A DNA stretch of 64,000 bases, from positions 1 through 64,000 of the forward strand of contig NZ_JAGUCN010000008.1 in NCBI RefSeq assembly GCF_018271975.1. The letters are read 5' to 3'. The notes under the pieces are model-generated. The model did not search any database, had not been told where the DNA came from, and worked only from the letters and a program-made list of their open reading frames with translations. The translations under genes and the position numbers were made by a program. Origin of the DNA: Carboxylicivirga mesophila. Its GTDB lineage: Bacteria > Bacteroidota > Bacteroidia > Bacteroidales > Marinilabiliaceae. This document shows, in pieces, positions 1 through 7,861 of this stretch. The first letter of the stretch is position 1, and each line of letters opens with the position of its first letter.

Positions 1-330
1 GGCCTCCTCTTCCAAAGCGTGACGCCAATCTTGCCAGGTTGATGACCAGCCGGCGGTTTACTTCGCAACATTTGTCATAAAAATAGCTTTCTTAAGTAAT
101 TAGTTAACATTTGATGTGGAATAGTTTGTTAAACTATCTCTAGTATTTGATGAATGATTTTATTTTTATGATGAATGAAAAGTTTCGTTGGTTATTGTCT
201 GTCAGTGTATTTGAGTTTGAATAAAGGGGCGATTGGTGGTTAGATTCAAGGGTAGGAGTATTGCTGCTGTTATTCATAAGAGTTAGTAAATGTACTGGCG
301 TTTTAGTCCAGACTTTCTAATGCTACTTAC
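1..330. other. Intergenic stretch with no supported gene
   Basis: About 330 bases with no convincing coding region. A short frame (3-80) is open from the window edge to a stop on the plus strand and could be the tail of a truncated gene, but its roughly 25 residues match nothing I recognise. The rest is AT-rich with stops in all frames. Confidence 0.5.
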
Positions 331-371
331 AAACCTACCCTGTGCTGCTATTCTCTGTACAGGGTAGGTTT
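331..371 (-). terminator. Stem-loop terminator after the small exported protein gene
   Basis: A perfect 13-bp inverted repeat (AAACCTACCCTGT at 331-343, its complement at 359-371) with a 15-nt loop begins 7 bases after the stop codon of the minus-strand gene that ends at 378. No long T-run follows on the minus strand, so it may act as a 3'-end stabiliser as much as a terminator. Confidence 0.6.
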
Positions 372-377
372 GTTAGC

Positions 378-839
378 TTAATAAACTTCTTCCTCTTCCT
401 CGTCGTCTCCCATGTTAAGCAGTGCGTCCAGCTCGTTGTATTCAGCCAGTAACCCGGGGCTGCCCGATACCTTTTTGATAAAAGCCGGATCGGCCATTAG
501 CTTCATAAGGTCCTGGTACAGGGGTTTACTCATTGTTTTTTCCATAAACCTGGCATCTTCCTCCTCCGTTAGCTCGGGCAGGGCATTGAGTTTAGGGAAT
601 AGTGTTGCTGATTGCTTTATCAGCCTGGCTTTTATCACCGCTACCTCTTTAAGGGCGGTTGCTTCAGGTTTGGTATTCATAATCTGAAAAGCCTTCAGAA
701 TCTCACCGTTAAAGGCGTCATATTCCTTTTCCAGGGCAGGAGGCAGTTGAGCAAAGGCATTCAGGCAAAACAGGGAAAACAGGATGGTGAACAGGCTCAC
801 GAGCCGTTTGTAAGTGTAGGTGTTAGTGTTCTTTTTCAT
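378..839 (-). CDS. Small exported protein of unknown function
   Basis: 153 residues. The N-terminus has a basic start, a hydrophobic stretch (about 12-28) and an AFA-Q signal-peptidase-I-like site, so the protein is probably periplasmic or secreted. The mature part is mostly helical-looking and charged, with no catalytic motif, and ends in an acidic tail (DDEEEEE). I do not recognise a family. It is the last gene of a minus-strand row behind the metzincin-like protease (69-base gap) and the OmpA-type protein, so it may be cotranscribed with them. A role as a partner or chaperone of the protease would be pure inference. Confidence 0.6.
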   Translation of the reverse strand: MKKNTNTYTYKRLVSLFTILFSLFCLNAFAQLPPALEKEYDAFNGEILKAFQIMNTKPEATALKEVAVIKARLIKQSATLFPKLNALPELTEEEDARFMEKTMSKPLYQDLMKLMADPAFIKKVSGSPGLLAEYNELDALLNMGDDEEEEEVY

Positions 840-908
840 ATTGGTATCATTAAGTTTATTATAAATTCATTCGGTCTGCTATTGTGGTGTTTGTGTTTCA
901 ATGCATAA

Positions 909-3107
909 CTACTCTCCTTTTATATTGATGTACCAGTAGCAATTATGCGCCGGGTGTGTTTCGTAAGGTATGTCTTGTGGTGCGGTACCATCCGGGTGTT
1001 GTTCCTCACGGACTCTTATCCATGTTTCACCCCTGCGGCAATAGTGCGTTTTCAGCAGGCTTATTTTATCATTGTGCTGTATCTCGGTGTCGGATTCATA
1101 GCGTATGGCACAATCCTTAACGCCCAACACCCAGTAATCAGCATCGGGTTCGTTGGTTCCGGTATTGTTGTAATGGTGTCTTATGCCCAATCCGTGTCCC
1201 ACTTCATGAATAACGGTTGAGGTCAGCAGCTCAGAAAAAAGACGTTGTTTGCGGGCCTGGTTAGTGATGCCACTCAAGGCATTCAGAATACCCTGCTGGG
1301 TTATTTTTACCATGTAGATGCATTTCAATGGGGTATCACCGGGATAGTCAGGGCCACAGCTGCTTTTCATCGGGCTTTCGCCGGCACTTACGGGGGTGTT
1401 GCCTCCAACCGGCCAGTAGCGCACCCACATGGCATATTGTTTCTGATTAGAGTAGGTGTCACTGGTTCGGTAATTGACCCATCTGTTCAGGTCATCTTCC
1501 ACATTACCGGTGTACTTCATCAGTGTATTATCGATGTAGTGCCAGTTTAAATTGGCCGGATTGTAAGGGGCATAATGCTCCCTGAACAGGCCGTCCTGAT
1601 CATACACGAAAACATCTTTATGCATCGGGTCGGTTCGCACATGCTTTCCCTTCACCTGCTCGTGCCTGCTATCTTTAAACAAATGCCCTTGCTCAAAAAA
1701 GCCGCGGTACTCTTCATAATTGCTGTAGCCGTCACCATTATTTTTTTGATGCTCGGGGTAAGGATCAAAATCCCAGCTGGCAGATAAGTTCCTGTCAAAT
1801 ATCCCCACGTCCTTCTCCCATTTATCAGCTATGTGATTTTCATTCTCATCATAGGGCAGGTGCAATGCCCGGCCATTCTGTTCCTTCACCCTGGCATCAT
1901 ACCATTTGTCGCCTGCTTTTATCCGGGCTTTTATAGTGGCATAAGCGCCAAAATCAAGCGAACTGATAACGATTATTGCTTCTTTTTGATCAGAGGATTC
2001 TGTTTGACTGACAGCGATAATCTGCCTATCACGTTTCTCAATAGTATAGTCGACTGCTTGCCTATCGTCCACTATGTCCATGTCCGGGTCGGTATTGTCA
2101 TCTGCACTATTCAGGCAGGTGCCTGGTTCGGCCGATATATCGGAGAGGGTAAATTCTATTTCAGATGGCTGGATATTGTCCCATGATAATTTTACTTCCA
2201 CCGTATTATCATCTTCCGGCAGCCAGTCTTTATCCATTATCTCCACATATATTTCCGGCATTTTCATGCCCGATGGATAAAGCTTCCATCGTTTTGTCAG
2301 GTTTGGCCCGCTGTATAACCCACTCAGGGTTGTGCCGTTTGGGGGGAGCGGGTAGTCTTTGGGTTCATCAAAGTCGGGCATCAGGTTTGCAGCAAACACC
2401 GTGACGGGCATTACACTTTCGGCCTCTTCCAGTGGTCCGCTGTAGGTAGCCCATTCTTCCGCTTTTTCGCCAAGTGGCACAAATATCTCTCGCAGTCCGG
2501 CAGGCAATTGCGACAAGGCAGAGTAATCTGTTGGTAAGCCCTCTACTGTGCGTGTAAGGTTTGATTCGCTGTTGGCAGGATGGCCATTAAAGCCTACACC
2601 ATAGGAGTTGGTACTGATATCAATGGATAAATAGCCTCCCCAGAATTCGCCATATTCATTAAGTGCCGGATTGCCAATTTGCCCGCTGCCTTTGGTTTCT
2701 GTTGTCTCCGTAATAACAATTCGTCCATCGGAGCTTTCACTAATCATTTTTACAACCTTAACTTCGTGCATGGAACCGCTGCCATAGCCATACCATTCGC
2801 CAAAAGAATAGCCATCTGTCTCCACCGATTCATTCAATACATAGCGCCCGCTGATGGTCGTGTTTACCTCAAAGGTGTAGGTCACTTCAGGAGTTGATGC
2901 CCATTGCTTACTGGAGCGGTAGGTTTCTTCATATTCGGCATTCCAGCTTTTAACGCTTAACCAGTTTGTTGGACTGTTTGGTGTATGCTGGCCATCACCA
3001 TCGTTTGTGTAACAGATTTTATAAGATGTAGTGGTGCATAATACCAAAAAGCTTAAGCCTATCTGTTTAATACAATGCCGGAAGTTCATATTAATAGGAT
3101 TTGTCAA
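909..3107 (-). CDS. Exported metzincin-like zinc metalloprotease
   Basis: 732 residues with a probable signal peptide; translation may begin at the second Met (MNFRHC). The C-terminal region has the extended zinc motif HEVGHGLGIRH (residues 634-644), with three His ligands and the catalytic Glu typical of metzincin peptidases. Where metzincins carry a Met-turn, about 22 residues on, the sequence reads CAIRY (Ile 668), so the canonical Met appears replaced. The large N-terminal part (about 40-600) is probably beta-rich and unassigned. It sits between an OmpA-type protein gene and a small exported protein gene in one orientation. Protease class is well supported; family and substrate are not. 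Confidence 0.75.
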   Translation of the reverse strand: MTNPINMNFRHCIKQIGLSFLVLCTTTSYKICYTNDGDGQHTPNSPTNWLSVKSWNAEYEETYRSSKQWASTPEVTYTFEVNTTISGRYVLNESVETDGYSFGEWYGYGSGSMHEVKVVKMISESSDGRIVITETTETKGSGQIGNPALNEYGEFWGGYLSIDISTNSYGVGFNGHPANSESNLTRTVEGLPTDYSALSQLPAGLREIFVPLGEKAEEWATYSGPLEEAESVMPVTVFAANLMPDFDEPKDYPLPPNGTTLSGLYSGPNLTKRWKLYPSGMKMPEIYVEIMDKDWLPEDDNTVEVKLSWDNIQPSEIEFTLSDISAEPGTCLNSADDNTDPDMDIVDDRQAVDYTIEKRDRQIIAVSQTESSDQKEAIIVISSLDFGAYATIKARIKAGDKWYDARVKEQNGRALHLPYDENENHIADKWEKDVGIFDRNLSASWDFDPYPEHQKNNGDGYSNYEEYRGFFEQGHLFKDSRHEQVKGKHVRTDPMHKDVFVYDQDGLFREHYAPYNPANLNWHYIDNTLMKYTGNVEDDLNRWVNYRTSDTYSNQKQYAMWVRYWPVGGNTPVSAGESPMKSSCGPDYPGDTPLKCIYMVKITQQGILNALSGITNQARKQRLFSELLTSTVIHEVGHGLGIRHHYNNTGTNEPDADYWVLGVKDCAIRYESDTEIQHNDKISLLKTHYCRRGETWIRVREEQHPDGTAPQDIPYETHPAHNCYWYINIKGE

Positions 3108-3143
3108 CAGGCCACCACCTGCAGGATACTGATTCGCGTTGTC

Positions 3144-3169
3144 AGGGCCATCACCCTGGCGATGGCCTT
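3144..3169 (-). other. Stem-loop between the OmpA-type and protease genes
   Basis: AGGGCCATC (3144-3152) pairs with GATGGCCTT (3161-3169), including one G-U pair, around an 8-nt loop in the 79-base gap. There is no T-tract, so it is better read as an intercistronic mRNA structure than as a terminator. Confidence 0.35.
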
Positions 3170-3186
3170 ATCTGCGCTCTATAGCT

Positions 3187-4368
3187 TTATATTTTTATAA
3201 ATTCCACTCTGCGGTTGTTGGCTTTACCTTCAGGGGTGTTGTTGGTATCAATGGGTTGGCTTTCGCCTAATCCGCTTGTGCTAAGCCGGTCGGCAGCAAT
3301 GCCTTTTTCAACAAGCGCCTTTTTAACTGACGCAGCCCGTTCTTCCGACAGTTTCTGATTGGCTGCCTCATTGCCATCACTGTCCGTATGGCCTTCAACG
3401 CTGAAACTCAGATCGGCGTGCTCGCTCATCAACTTATAGATCTGATTAATGACACCCATGGATTCGGGGCGGAGCGTGGCTTTGCCCACGTCGAAGCGGA
3501 TGCCGTTGGTGATGAATTTGCCATCGGTCATCACCCGGTCGTACAGGTTCATGCTGCCTTTGGCAATGCGTATGTTCTTGATCAGGGCGGCATTGCCTTC
3601 ATGGCATTGAGACGCCAAAATTGAAAAACCGGATGGATTGCCTCCCAGGTTGGGGATGTTGGTGATGCGTTCTTCACCAAAATAAATTTTTAGTGAGCGT
3701 ATATTAAATGAGATGGCTATGTGCTGCCAGTAGGGGTAGTTTTTGTTTTCATCAAAGGTGGTTTTCCCTTTATTGTAAATGAAAATATCTTTGGGACTGA
3801 TGATGATGCGTGGCAGGTCCGGATTTTTTTGTTGGTTCACCACATCGTATAGCTTAATTTCAAATTTTGTACAGAACTCAGTGAAGTAGGCATCAAACTC
3901 GATGGTGAATTTCTCAGGCAGGTAATCGCCTTTTTCCTTCATCAGCGGCACTATCTCGGAGTTTTTAGTAGACGGAAAGTTGATGACGCTCTCACCGTTC
4001 AGTTCGGCTATTTCCACATTGCCGGTTTTTAAATCCCATTTAGAAGGAAACTCCCCATTTTGTTCGTTTGCCAGCAGGTCTTCGAAAATCACCGTGTCGC
4101 CGGGTACAAAATCATATTTGGTCCATAGCTCCTGCGTTGCTCCTGTGTTTGCTGTTGCCGTGGATGCAGTTTCATTTACCTTGTCATTATTCGTCTGTGC
4201 TTGGTCACCCGATTTATTAAAGGCATCATCTATTGTTTTATTAACTTGTTGTTCGGCCTCTTTGCTTGTTGTTTGTTTTAGTTTGTTGCCCATTTTTTTC
4301 AGAGATTGTGATTCAGCTGGGATGGCCATCAGAAGTATGATGCTCAAAATAAAAATAATACGTTTCAT
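3187..4368 (-). CDS. OmpA-family protein with central sandwich domain
   Basis: 393 residues. A signal peptide (to about residue 20) is followed by a low-complexity Lys/Gln/Thr-rich linker, a central beta-sandwich region (about 90-270) resembling concanavalin/LamG-type folds, and a C-terminal OmpA/MotB peptidoglycan-binding domain (about 285-393). The last contains the hallmark stretches VEGHTDSDG and the ending NNRRVEFIKI. Such proteins anchor the outer membrane or a surface complex to peptidoglycan. It is first in a minus-strand row with a protease and a small exported protein. The OmpA domain assignment is firm; the function of the central domain is unknown. Confidence 0.85.
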   Translation of the reverse strand: MKRIIFILSIILLMAIPAESQSLKKMGNKLKQTTSKEAEQQVNKTIDDAFNKSGDQAQTNNDKVNETASTATANTGATQELWTKYDFVPGDTVIFEDLLANEQNGEFPSKWDLKTGNVEIAELNGESVINFPSTKNSEIVPLMKEKGDYLPEKFTIEFDAYFTEFCTKFEIKLYDVVNQQKNPDLPRIIISPKDIFIYNKGKTTFDENKNYPYWQHIAISFNIRSLKIYFGEERITNIPNLGGNPSGFSILASQCHEGNAALIKNIRIAKGSMNLYDRVMTDGKFITNGIRFDVGKATLRPESMGVINQIYKLMSEHADLSFSVEGHTDSDGNEAANQKLSEERAASVKKALVEKGIAADRLSTSGLGESQPIDTNNTPEGKANNRRVEFIKI

Positions 4369-4482
4369 ATTAGTTTATTTTATAAGTTGATGATTAGCGA
4401 TTGAGGCGGGAATAGCCCAATATACAACAGAAGTGCTGCTTTGTAAAGGGTAAGCGGTACTGAACCCTATGGTAATAGGATA

Positions 4483-4645
4483 GCTGCCGGGGCAATGTCA
4501 TTAAGTTAAGGGTTTTTCGTGTCGCTATACAACCTCCAGATACTACCCCAAACCCCTAAAGGGGCTTACCCCGCGCGCTGTGCCCTTTAGGGAAGCAAAG
4601 GGTGAGTGTGAGGGATGCTACTAACTTAATGACATTGGCTGCCGG
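4483..4645. mobile_element. MITE-like element with terminal inverted repeats and target duplication
   Basis: A 16-bp perfect inverted repeat, CAATGTCATTAAGTTA at 4493-4508 and its complement at 4622-4637, bounds about 145 bp of non-coding DNA. The 8-bp sequence GCTGCCGG occurs directly on both flanks (4483-4490 and 4638-4645), like a target-site duplication; two extra G bases lie at the left junction. Inside is a hairpin built from CCCTAAAGGGG and GCCCTTTAGGG (about 4554-4593). No transposase is encoded, so it would be a non-autonomous element. The remaining intergenic DNA on both sides (4369-4482, 4646-4821) shows no gene. Confidence 0.6.
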
Positions 4646-4821
4646 TGGGCTGGTTTTAGATTACTTAAAGTCATGTTTACAACCAGGGTATCTATTCATT
4701 GTTTAACCCGATTGGTGCTGTGTATTCTTCAGTGCTGCTGGCTGAGAACCAAACTTGTCATCCGTCTGTTATTTTTTTCATGGTATTATAGTTAAATTTC
4801 GACATTATTAAATCGATACAT

Positions 4822-6084
4822 ATGCAAGTGACCACCTTGGGGGAAGCCCTTTATCCATCACCACTCAGGTATTTTGTTAGCGATAGTCTGCGCTTGGCCG
4901 AGCGCATTATTCAGCGGCCCGATGAAAAGATGACGGATAATATCGCGTTTGAGCTGGCCGGACCGCGCGAGAAATTGTTCTTTGATGCCAAAAACACCCG
5001 GGCTGGTATTGTCACCTGCGGTGGCTTAAGTCCTGGCCTCAATGACGTTATACGCTCGTTGTTTCTCGAATTGCATCATGCCTATGGCGTGTCGCATGTG
5101 TATGGCTTTCAGGGTGGTTACCGGGGCCTGGATCCGCATTTGGGTAAGGAGCCCCTGCTGCTGACCCCCGAATTGGTGGACGATGTGCATAAAAAAGGCG
5201 GTACCTTCCTGGGTACTTCACGTGGCCCGGTTGATACAGCGGTGGCCGTTCAAAACCTGATTGATAAACAAATAAATATCCTGTTTGTGGTAGGAGGCGA
5301 TGGCACGCAGCGTGGCGGCTATGAACTGTACAAAGAAGCCAAACGACAAAACTACCCGCTGGCGGTGGTGGGTGTGCCCAAAACCATTGATAACGATATT
5401 CCGTTTGTATCGCAAACATTCGGTTACCTAACGGCCATTGAGGAAGCTGCCAAAGCCCTGGACAGGGCGCATGTGGAAGCGCGCTGTGTCAATAACGGCA
5501 TATCGCTGGTGAAGCTAATGGGGCGAAATGCGGGTTTTATAGCTGCCGGTGCCACGCTGGCCAGTCAGGAAGTGAATTTTATATTGGTGCCTGAGGTGCC
5601 CTTTAAGCTGGAAGGACCCAACGGGTTTTTAGCCGCCCTGAAAAAACGTATTCAGGACAGGGGACATGCACTGGTGGTAGTGGCGGAGGGAGCAGGGCAG
5701 GAGCTGCTCCAGAATAACACGCAACTCAAAGATGCCTCTGGTAACATCATACTCAATGATATTGGGCAATACCTGAGCACACGTATAAAGACATTTTTTG
5801 AAGATGAAGATATACCGGTTCATTTGAGGTATATGGACCCCAGTTACCTGATACGCAGTACACGGGCCAATGCAGTGGATTCGGTGCTGTGCGACCTGTT
5901 TGCACGCAATGCGGTGCATGCTGCCATGGCCGGTAAAACAGGCCTCATTATAGGTAAGATGCACGATAAATATATTCATGTACCAAGCGAACTGCTGGCC
6001 AGCCGCAAGCGCGTGATGGAAACCGACGGCATGCTTTGGCATGGTGTATTGGCCTCCACCGGGCAGCCAGCAAGCTTTTATTAG
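4822..6084 (+). CDS. pfkA: ATP-type 6-phosphofructokinase (PPi-PFK-like clade)
   Basis: 420 residues. Cytoplasmic enzyme phosphorylating fructose 6-phosphate to fructose 1,6-bisphosphate in glycolysis. A roughly 60-residue N-terminal extension precedes the PFK fold, which starts at AGIVTCGG. The phosphoryl-donor loop is GGDGTQ (158-163): Gly at the fourth position is typical of ATP use, whereas PPi enzymes have GGDD. The catalytic motif is PKTIDND (186-192), with the Lys found in the PPi-PFK-derived clade that includes plant and trypanosome ATP enzymes. No operon partners: a MITE-like element lies upstream and a REP-like hairpin downstream. Donor specificity is inferred from these motifs only. 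Confidence 0.9.
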   Translation: MQVTTLGEALYPSPLRYFVSDSLRLAERIIQRPDEKMTDNIAFELAGPREKLFFDAKNTRAGIVTCGGLSPGLNDVIRSLFLELHHAYGVSHVYGFQGGYRGLDPHLGKEPLLLTPELVDDVHKKGGTFLGTSRGPVDTAVAVQNLIDKQINILFVVGGDGTQRGGYELYKEAKRQNYPLAVVGVPKTIDNDIPFVSQTFGYLTAIEEAAKALDRAHVEARCVNNGISLVKLMGRNAGFIAAGATLASQEVNFILVPEVPFKLEGPNGFLAALKKRIQDRGHALVVVAEGAGQELLQNNTQLKDASGNIILNDIGQYLSTRIKTFFEDEDIPVHLRYMDPSYLIRSTRANAVDSVLCDLFARNAVHAAMAGKTGLIIGKMHDKYIHVPSELLASRKRVMETDGMLWHGVLASTGQPASFY

Positions 6085-6125
6085 GCTGCGTGCAATAGCC
6101 AATAAGCTAATGGATATCGTATGCT

Positions 6126-6148
6126 GGCGCGAGTGTGTAACTCGTGCC
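6126..6148. repeat. REP-like palindrome
   Basis: GGCGCGAGT (6126-6134), loop GTGTA and ACTCGTGCC (6140-6148) form a 9-bp stem with one wobble, 41 bases after the phosphofructokinase stop. The sequence style resembles short interspersed palindromes common in Bacteroidota. It may also serve as the terminator of that gene. Confidence 0.5.
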
Positions 6149-6171
6149 ATTTAATATCCCGCCGTGGAACG

Positions 6172-6317
6172 TCAATTAAACAGCATCAGATACAAATTGG
6201 CGCTGGCGGTGGGAGAACTTCTTTCTTTTTTAAGTTCACCTCTTTCAATCAGATTTTGCATCCTTTTTAAAAAGGATGTGCCTGCCCGGCACCGAGGGCT
6301 AAAGATATCTAAGTTGC
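6172..6317 (-). pseudogene. Possible remnant of a winged-helix C-terminus
   Basis: On the minus strand a frame is open from an in-frame stop at about 6320 to the stop at 6172. Its end reads TSFLKRMQNLIERGEL and finishes NLYLMLFN, a pattern like the winged-helix end of Fic-family or similar regulators (hydrophobic helix, RGxLKKE, then a strand). There is no good start or upstream domain, and the only ATG inside leaves 29 residues. It may be a decayed gene tail or coincidence. Confidence 0.25.
6259..6278. repeat. Perfect 20-bp palindrome
   Basis: CATCCTTTTTAAAAAGGATG at 6259-6278 is a perfect palindrome without a loop, in a 490-base intergenic stretch. It could be a dimeric regulator site. It also overlaps the possible gene remnant on the minus strand. 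Confidence 0.4.
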
Positions 6318-6320
6318 ATT

Positions 6321-6494
6321 TTAATATTTAACAATAAAGCGTTTAAAGGGAAGATAGGCTTTGGGCTCTGCAATGCCTTTCATTTCATTGAATGATTTGA
6401 AGCACCTGTTCTGACCTGTCAATTGAAGCCACACGATACCCCCAGACTTAAAGAATTCATCGCCCAATAATTCGCTGATTGAATTGTTTCCCAT
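6321..6494 (-). CDS. Doubtful small open reading frame
   Basis: 57 residues from an ATG at 6494 to a stop at 6321 (begins MGNNSISELLGDEFF). Composition is protein-like, mixing charged and hydrophobic residues, but there is no signal, motif or recognised family. The frame extends upstream to 6587, overlapping the start of the plus-strand cupredoxin gene, so the inner ATG is preferred. It could be a short hypothetical gene or part of the same decayed region as the remnant beside it. Confidence 0.25.
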   Translation of the reverse strand: MGNNSISELLGDEFFKSGGIVWLQLTGQNRCFKSFNEMKGIAEPKAYLPFKRFIVKY

Positions 6495-6577
6495 GCTATT
6501 GATTAAAATGGCATATTGACAAAAGTATGATACTGGTGGATATTTGCGTCTTAGTAGATTATTAGAAACGCAAAGCC

Positions 6578-7198
6578 ATGAAAACAACTACGAATAAAAT
6601 TTGGGCAGTGGCAATTATCACAGTGTTATTCCTGGTAAATGCCGGGGCTCAAACAAACTGGGATGTTACAGTTACTAACTTCTCTTTTACCCCTGCAAGT
6701 CTGACCATTGACCAGGGCGATGTTGTTACCTGGAATAATACGCTTGGTACCCATAATGTTAATGGTACAACGGCTACGTTTTCTAATAACCCTGCTTCGT
6801 TTGGAAATAGTTTGCAGAATGCACCCTGGCAATATAGTTTTACTTTTGATATTGCAGGTGAATACAGTTATCAATGTGATCAGCACCCAGGAAGTATGCA
6901 GGGCACCATAACGGTGAATACAGCCACTTCCATTACTGGTGATAACGATAAAGATGGTATAAAGATATATCCATCACCGGTGAGGGAATATCTCTTTATT
7001 GAATTCAATGATAATAGGGCTACTACCTATTCCAGCATCCAAATCTTTGATTTGACCGGGCAAATGGTATTTTCACAACCCATCGGGAGTAATGATAAGC
7101 TTACAATTAATATGGGGCACTTGCCACCTTCATTATACTTCTACAGATTACAGAATACAAACGGATCCAATGATACGGGTAAGGTACTAAAAAAGTGA
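6578..7198 (+). CDS. Secreted cupredoxin (plastocyanin-like) with T9SS sorting domain
   Basis: 206 residues. Signal peptide (1-25, ending NAGAQ), then a cupredoxin domain (about 28-115). Type-1 copper ligands are visible: His in GTHNVNG, then Cys, His and Met in CDQHPGSM. Residues about 125-206 form a type-A T9SS C-terminal sorting domain (KIYPSPV near its start, final strand ending KVLKK), so the mature protein should cross the outer membrane by type IX secretion and be anchored or released outside. The likely role is electron transfer or copper binding at the cell surface. It stands alone, with no redox partner gene nearby. Confidence 0.85.
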   Translation: MKTTTNKIWAVAIITVLFLVNAGAQTNWDVTVTNFSFTPASLTIDQGDVVTWNNTLGTHNVNGTTATFSNNPASFGNSLQNAPWQYSFTFDIAGEYSYQCDQHPGSMQGTITVNTATSITGDNDKDGIKIYPSPVREYLFIEFNDNRATTYSSIQIFDLTGQMVFSQPIGSNDKLTINMGHLPPSLYFYRLQNTNGSNDTGKVLKK

Positions 7199-7462
7199 TG
7201 AGAAGCTATCTTGAAAGTAGTTCTCATTAATAACCTGATTTCAAAATCATGCCTCGAACTCAGGTTGGTCTGTGAATCATTTAAAAGTTCAGAATTATTT
7301 GATGAAAACGGTATGCAAAAGTCTCACAAAACCCATTATATATAGAGAGTATAGTCTATTCTTCTTTTTAGCAAAGTCATTGGCACAATGGTTTATTGTA
7401 TCTCAACCAATTTATGGCTTGTCTGTTTGTTTGGTGTATAAACACACATAAAACAGTTGGTG

Positions 7463-7804
7463 ATGAAAACAGCATCCTTAACCGATACCATTGAATATAA
7501 AGAAGACAAGCCAAATATTCAGAAATTACTCGAAACACCATTTAGTAAGGAAATTCGCATTCTGCTTAAAGCCGGACAGATAATGAAAGAACACACGGCG
7601 CCGGGTGCCATTGTAGTTGAAATATTTGAGGGGGCAGTTGATTTTGGAGTCAGGGGAGTTGTTCACCATGTTAAGAAAGGAGATCTTTTAACACTGGATG
7701 CAAAAGTGCCTCATGACCTGAAAGCCACTGAAGACAGTATCATCAGATTAACGCTGGCAAAAACAGATGATATTAAACGTGTTTTTAGCGTTATTCGAGA
7801 GTAG
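7463..7804 (+). CDS. Cupin-fold protein
   Basis: 113 residues. Single small cupin barrel: the stretches KEHTAPGAIVVEIFEG and KKGDLLTLDAKVPHDLKA correspond to the two cupin motifs, with His residues that could bind a metal. No signal peptide, so cytoplasmic. The frame is open from a TTG at 7457, but the ATG at 7463 (MKTASLTD) is preferred. Function is unknown; related stand-alone cupins bind small molecules or act in stress responses. It is monocistronic between the cupredoxin gene and a convergent amidohydrolase. Confidence 0.7.
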   Translation: MKTASLTDTIEYKEDKPNIQKLLETPFSKEIRILLKAGQIMKEHTAPGAIVVEIFEGAVDFGVRGVVHHVKKGDLLTLDAKVPHDLKATEDSIIRLTLAKTDDIKRVFSVIRE

Positions 7805-7861
7805 CTGTTGTTCTTTGCTCGTCTGCAAAGTATTGGCGGGTTTGAGACATAGTCGTTTCTT

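Noticed and set aside
3-80. Short plus-strand frame open from the window edge
   Set aside because: Only about 25 residues before a stop, Arg-rich composition and no recognisable family; not enough to call a truncated gene.
5629-6150. Long minus-strand frame opposite phosphofructokinase
   Set aside because: It is antisense to a well-conserved enzyme, has no family match and shows Cys/His-rich shadow composition.
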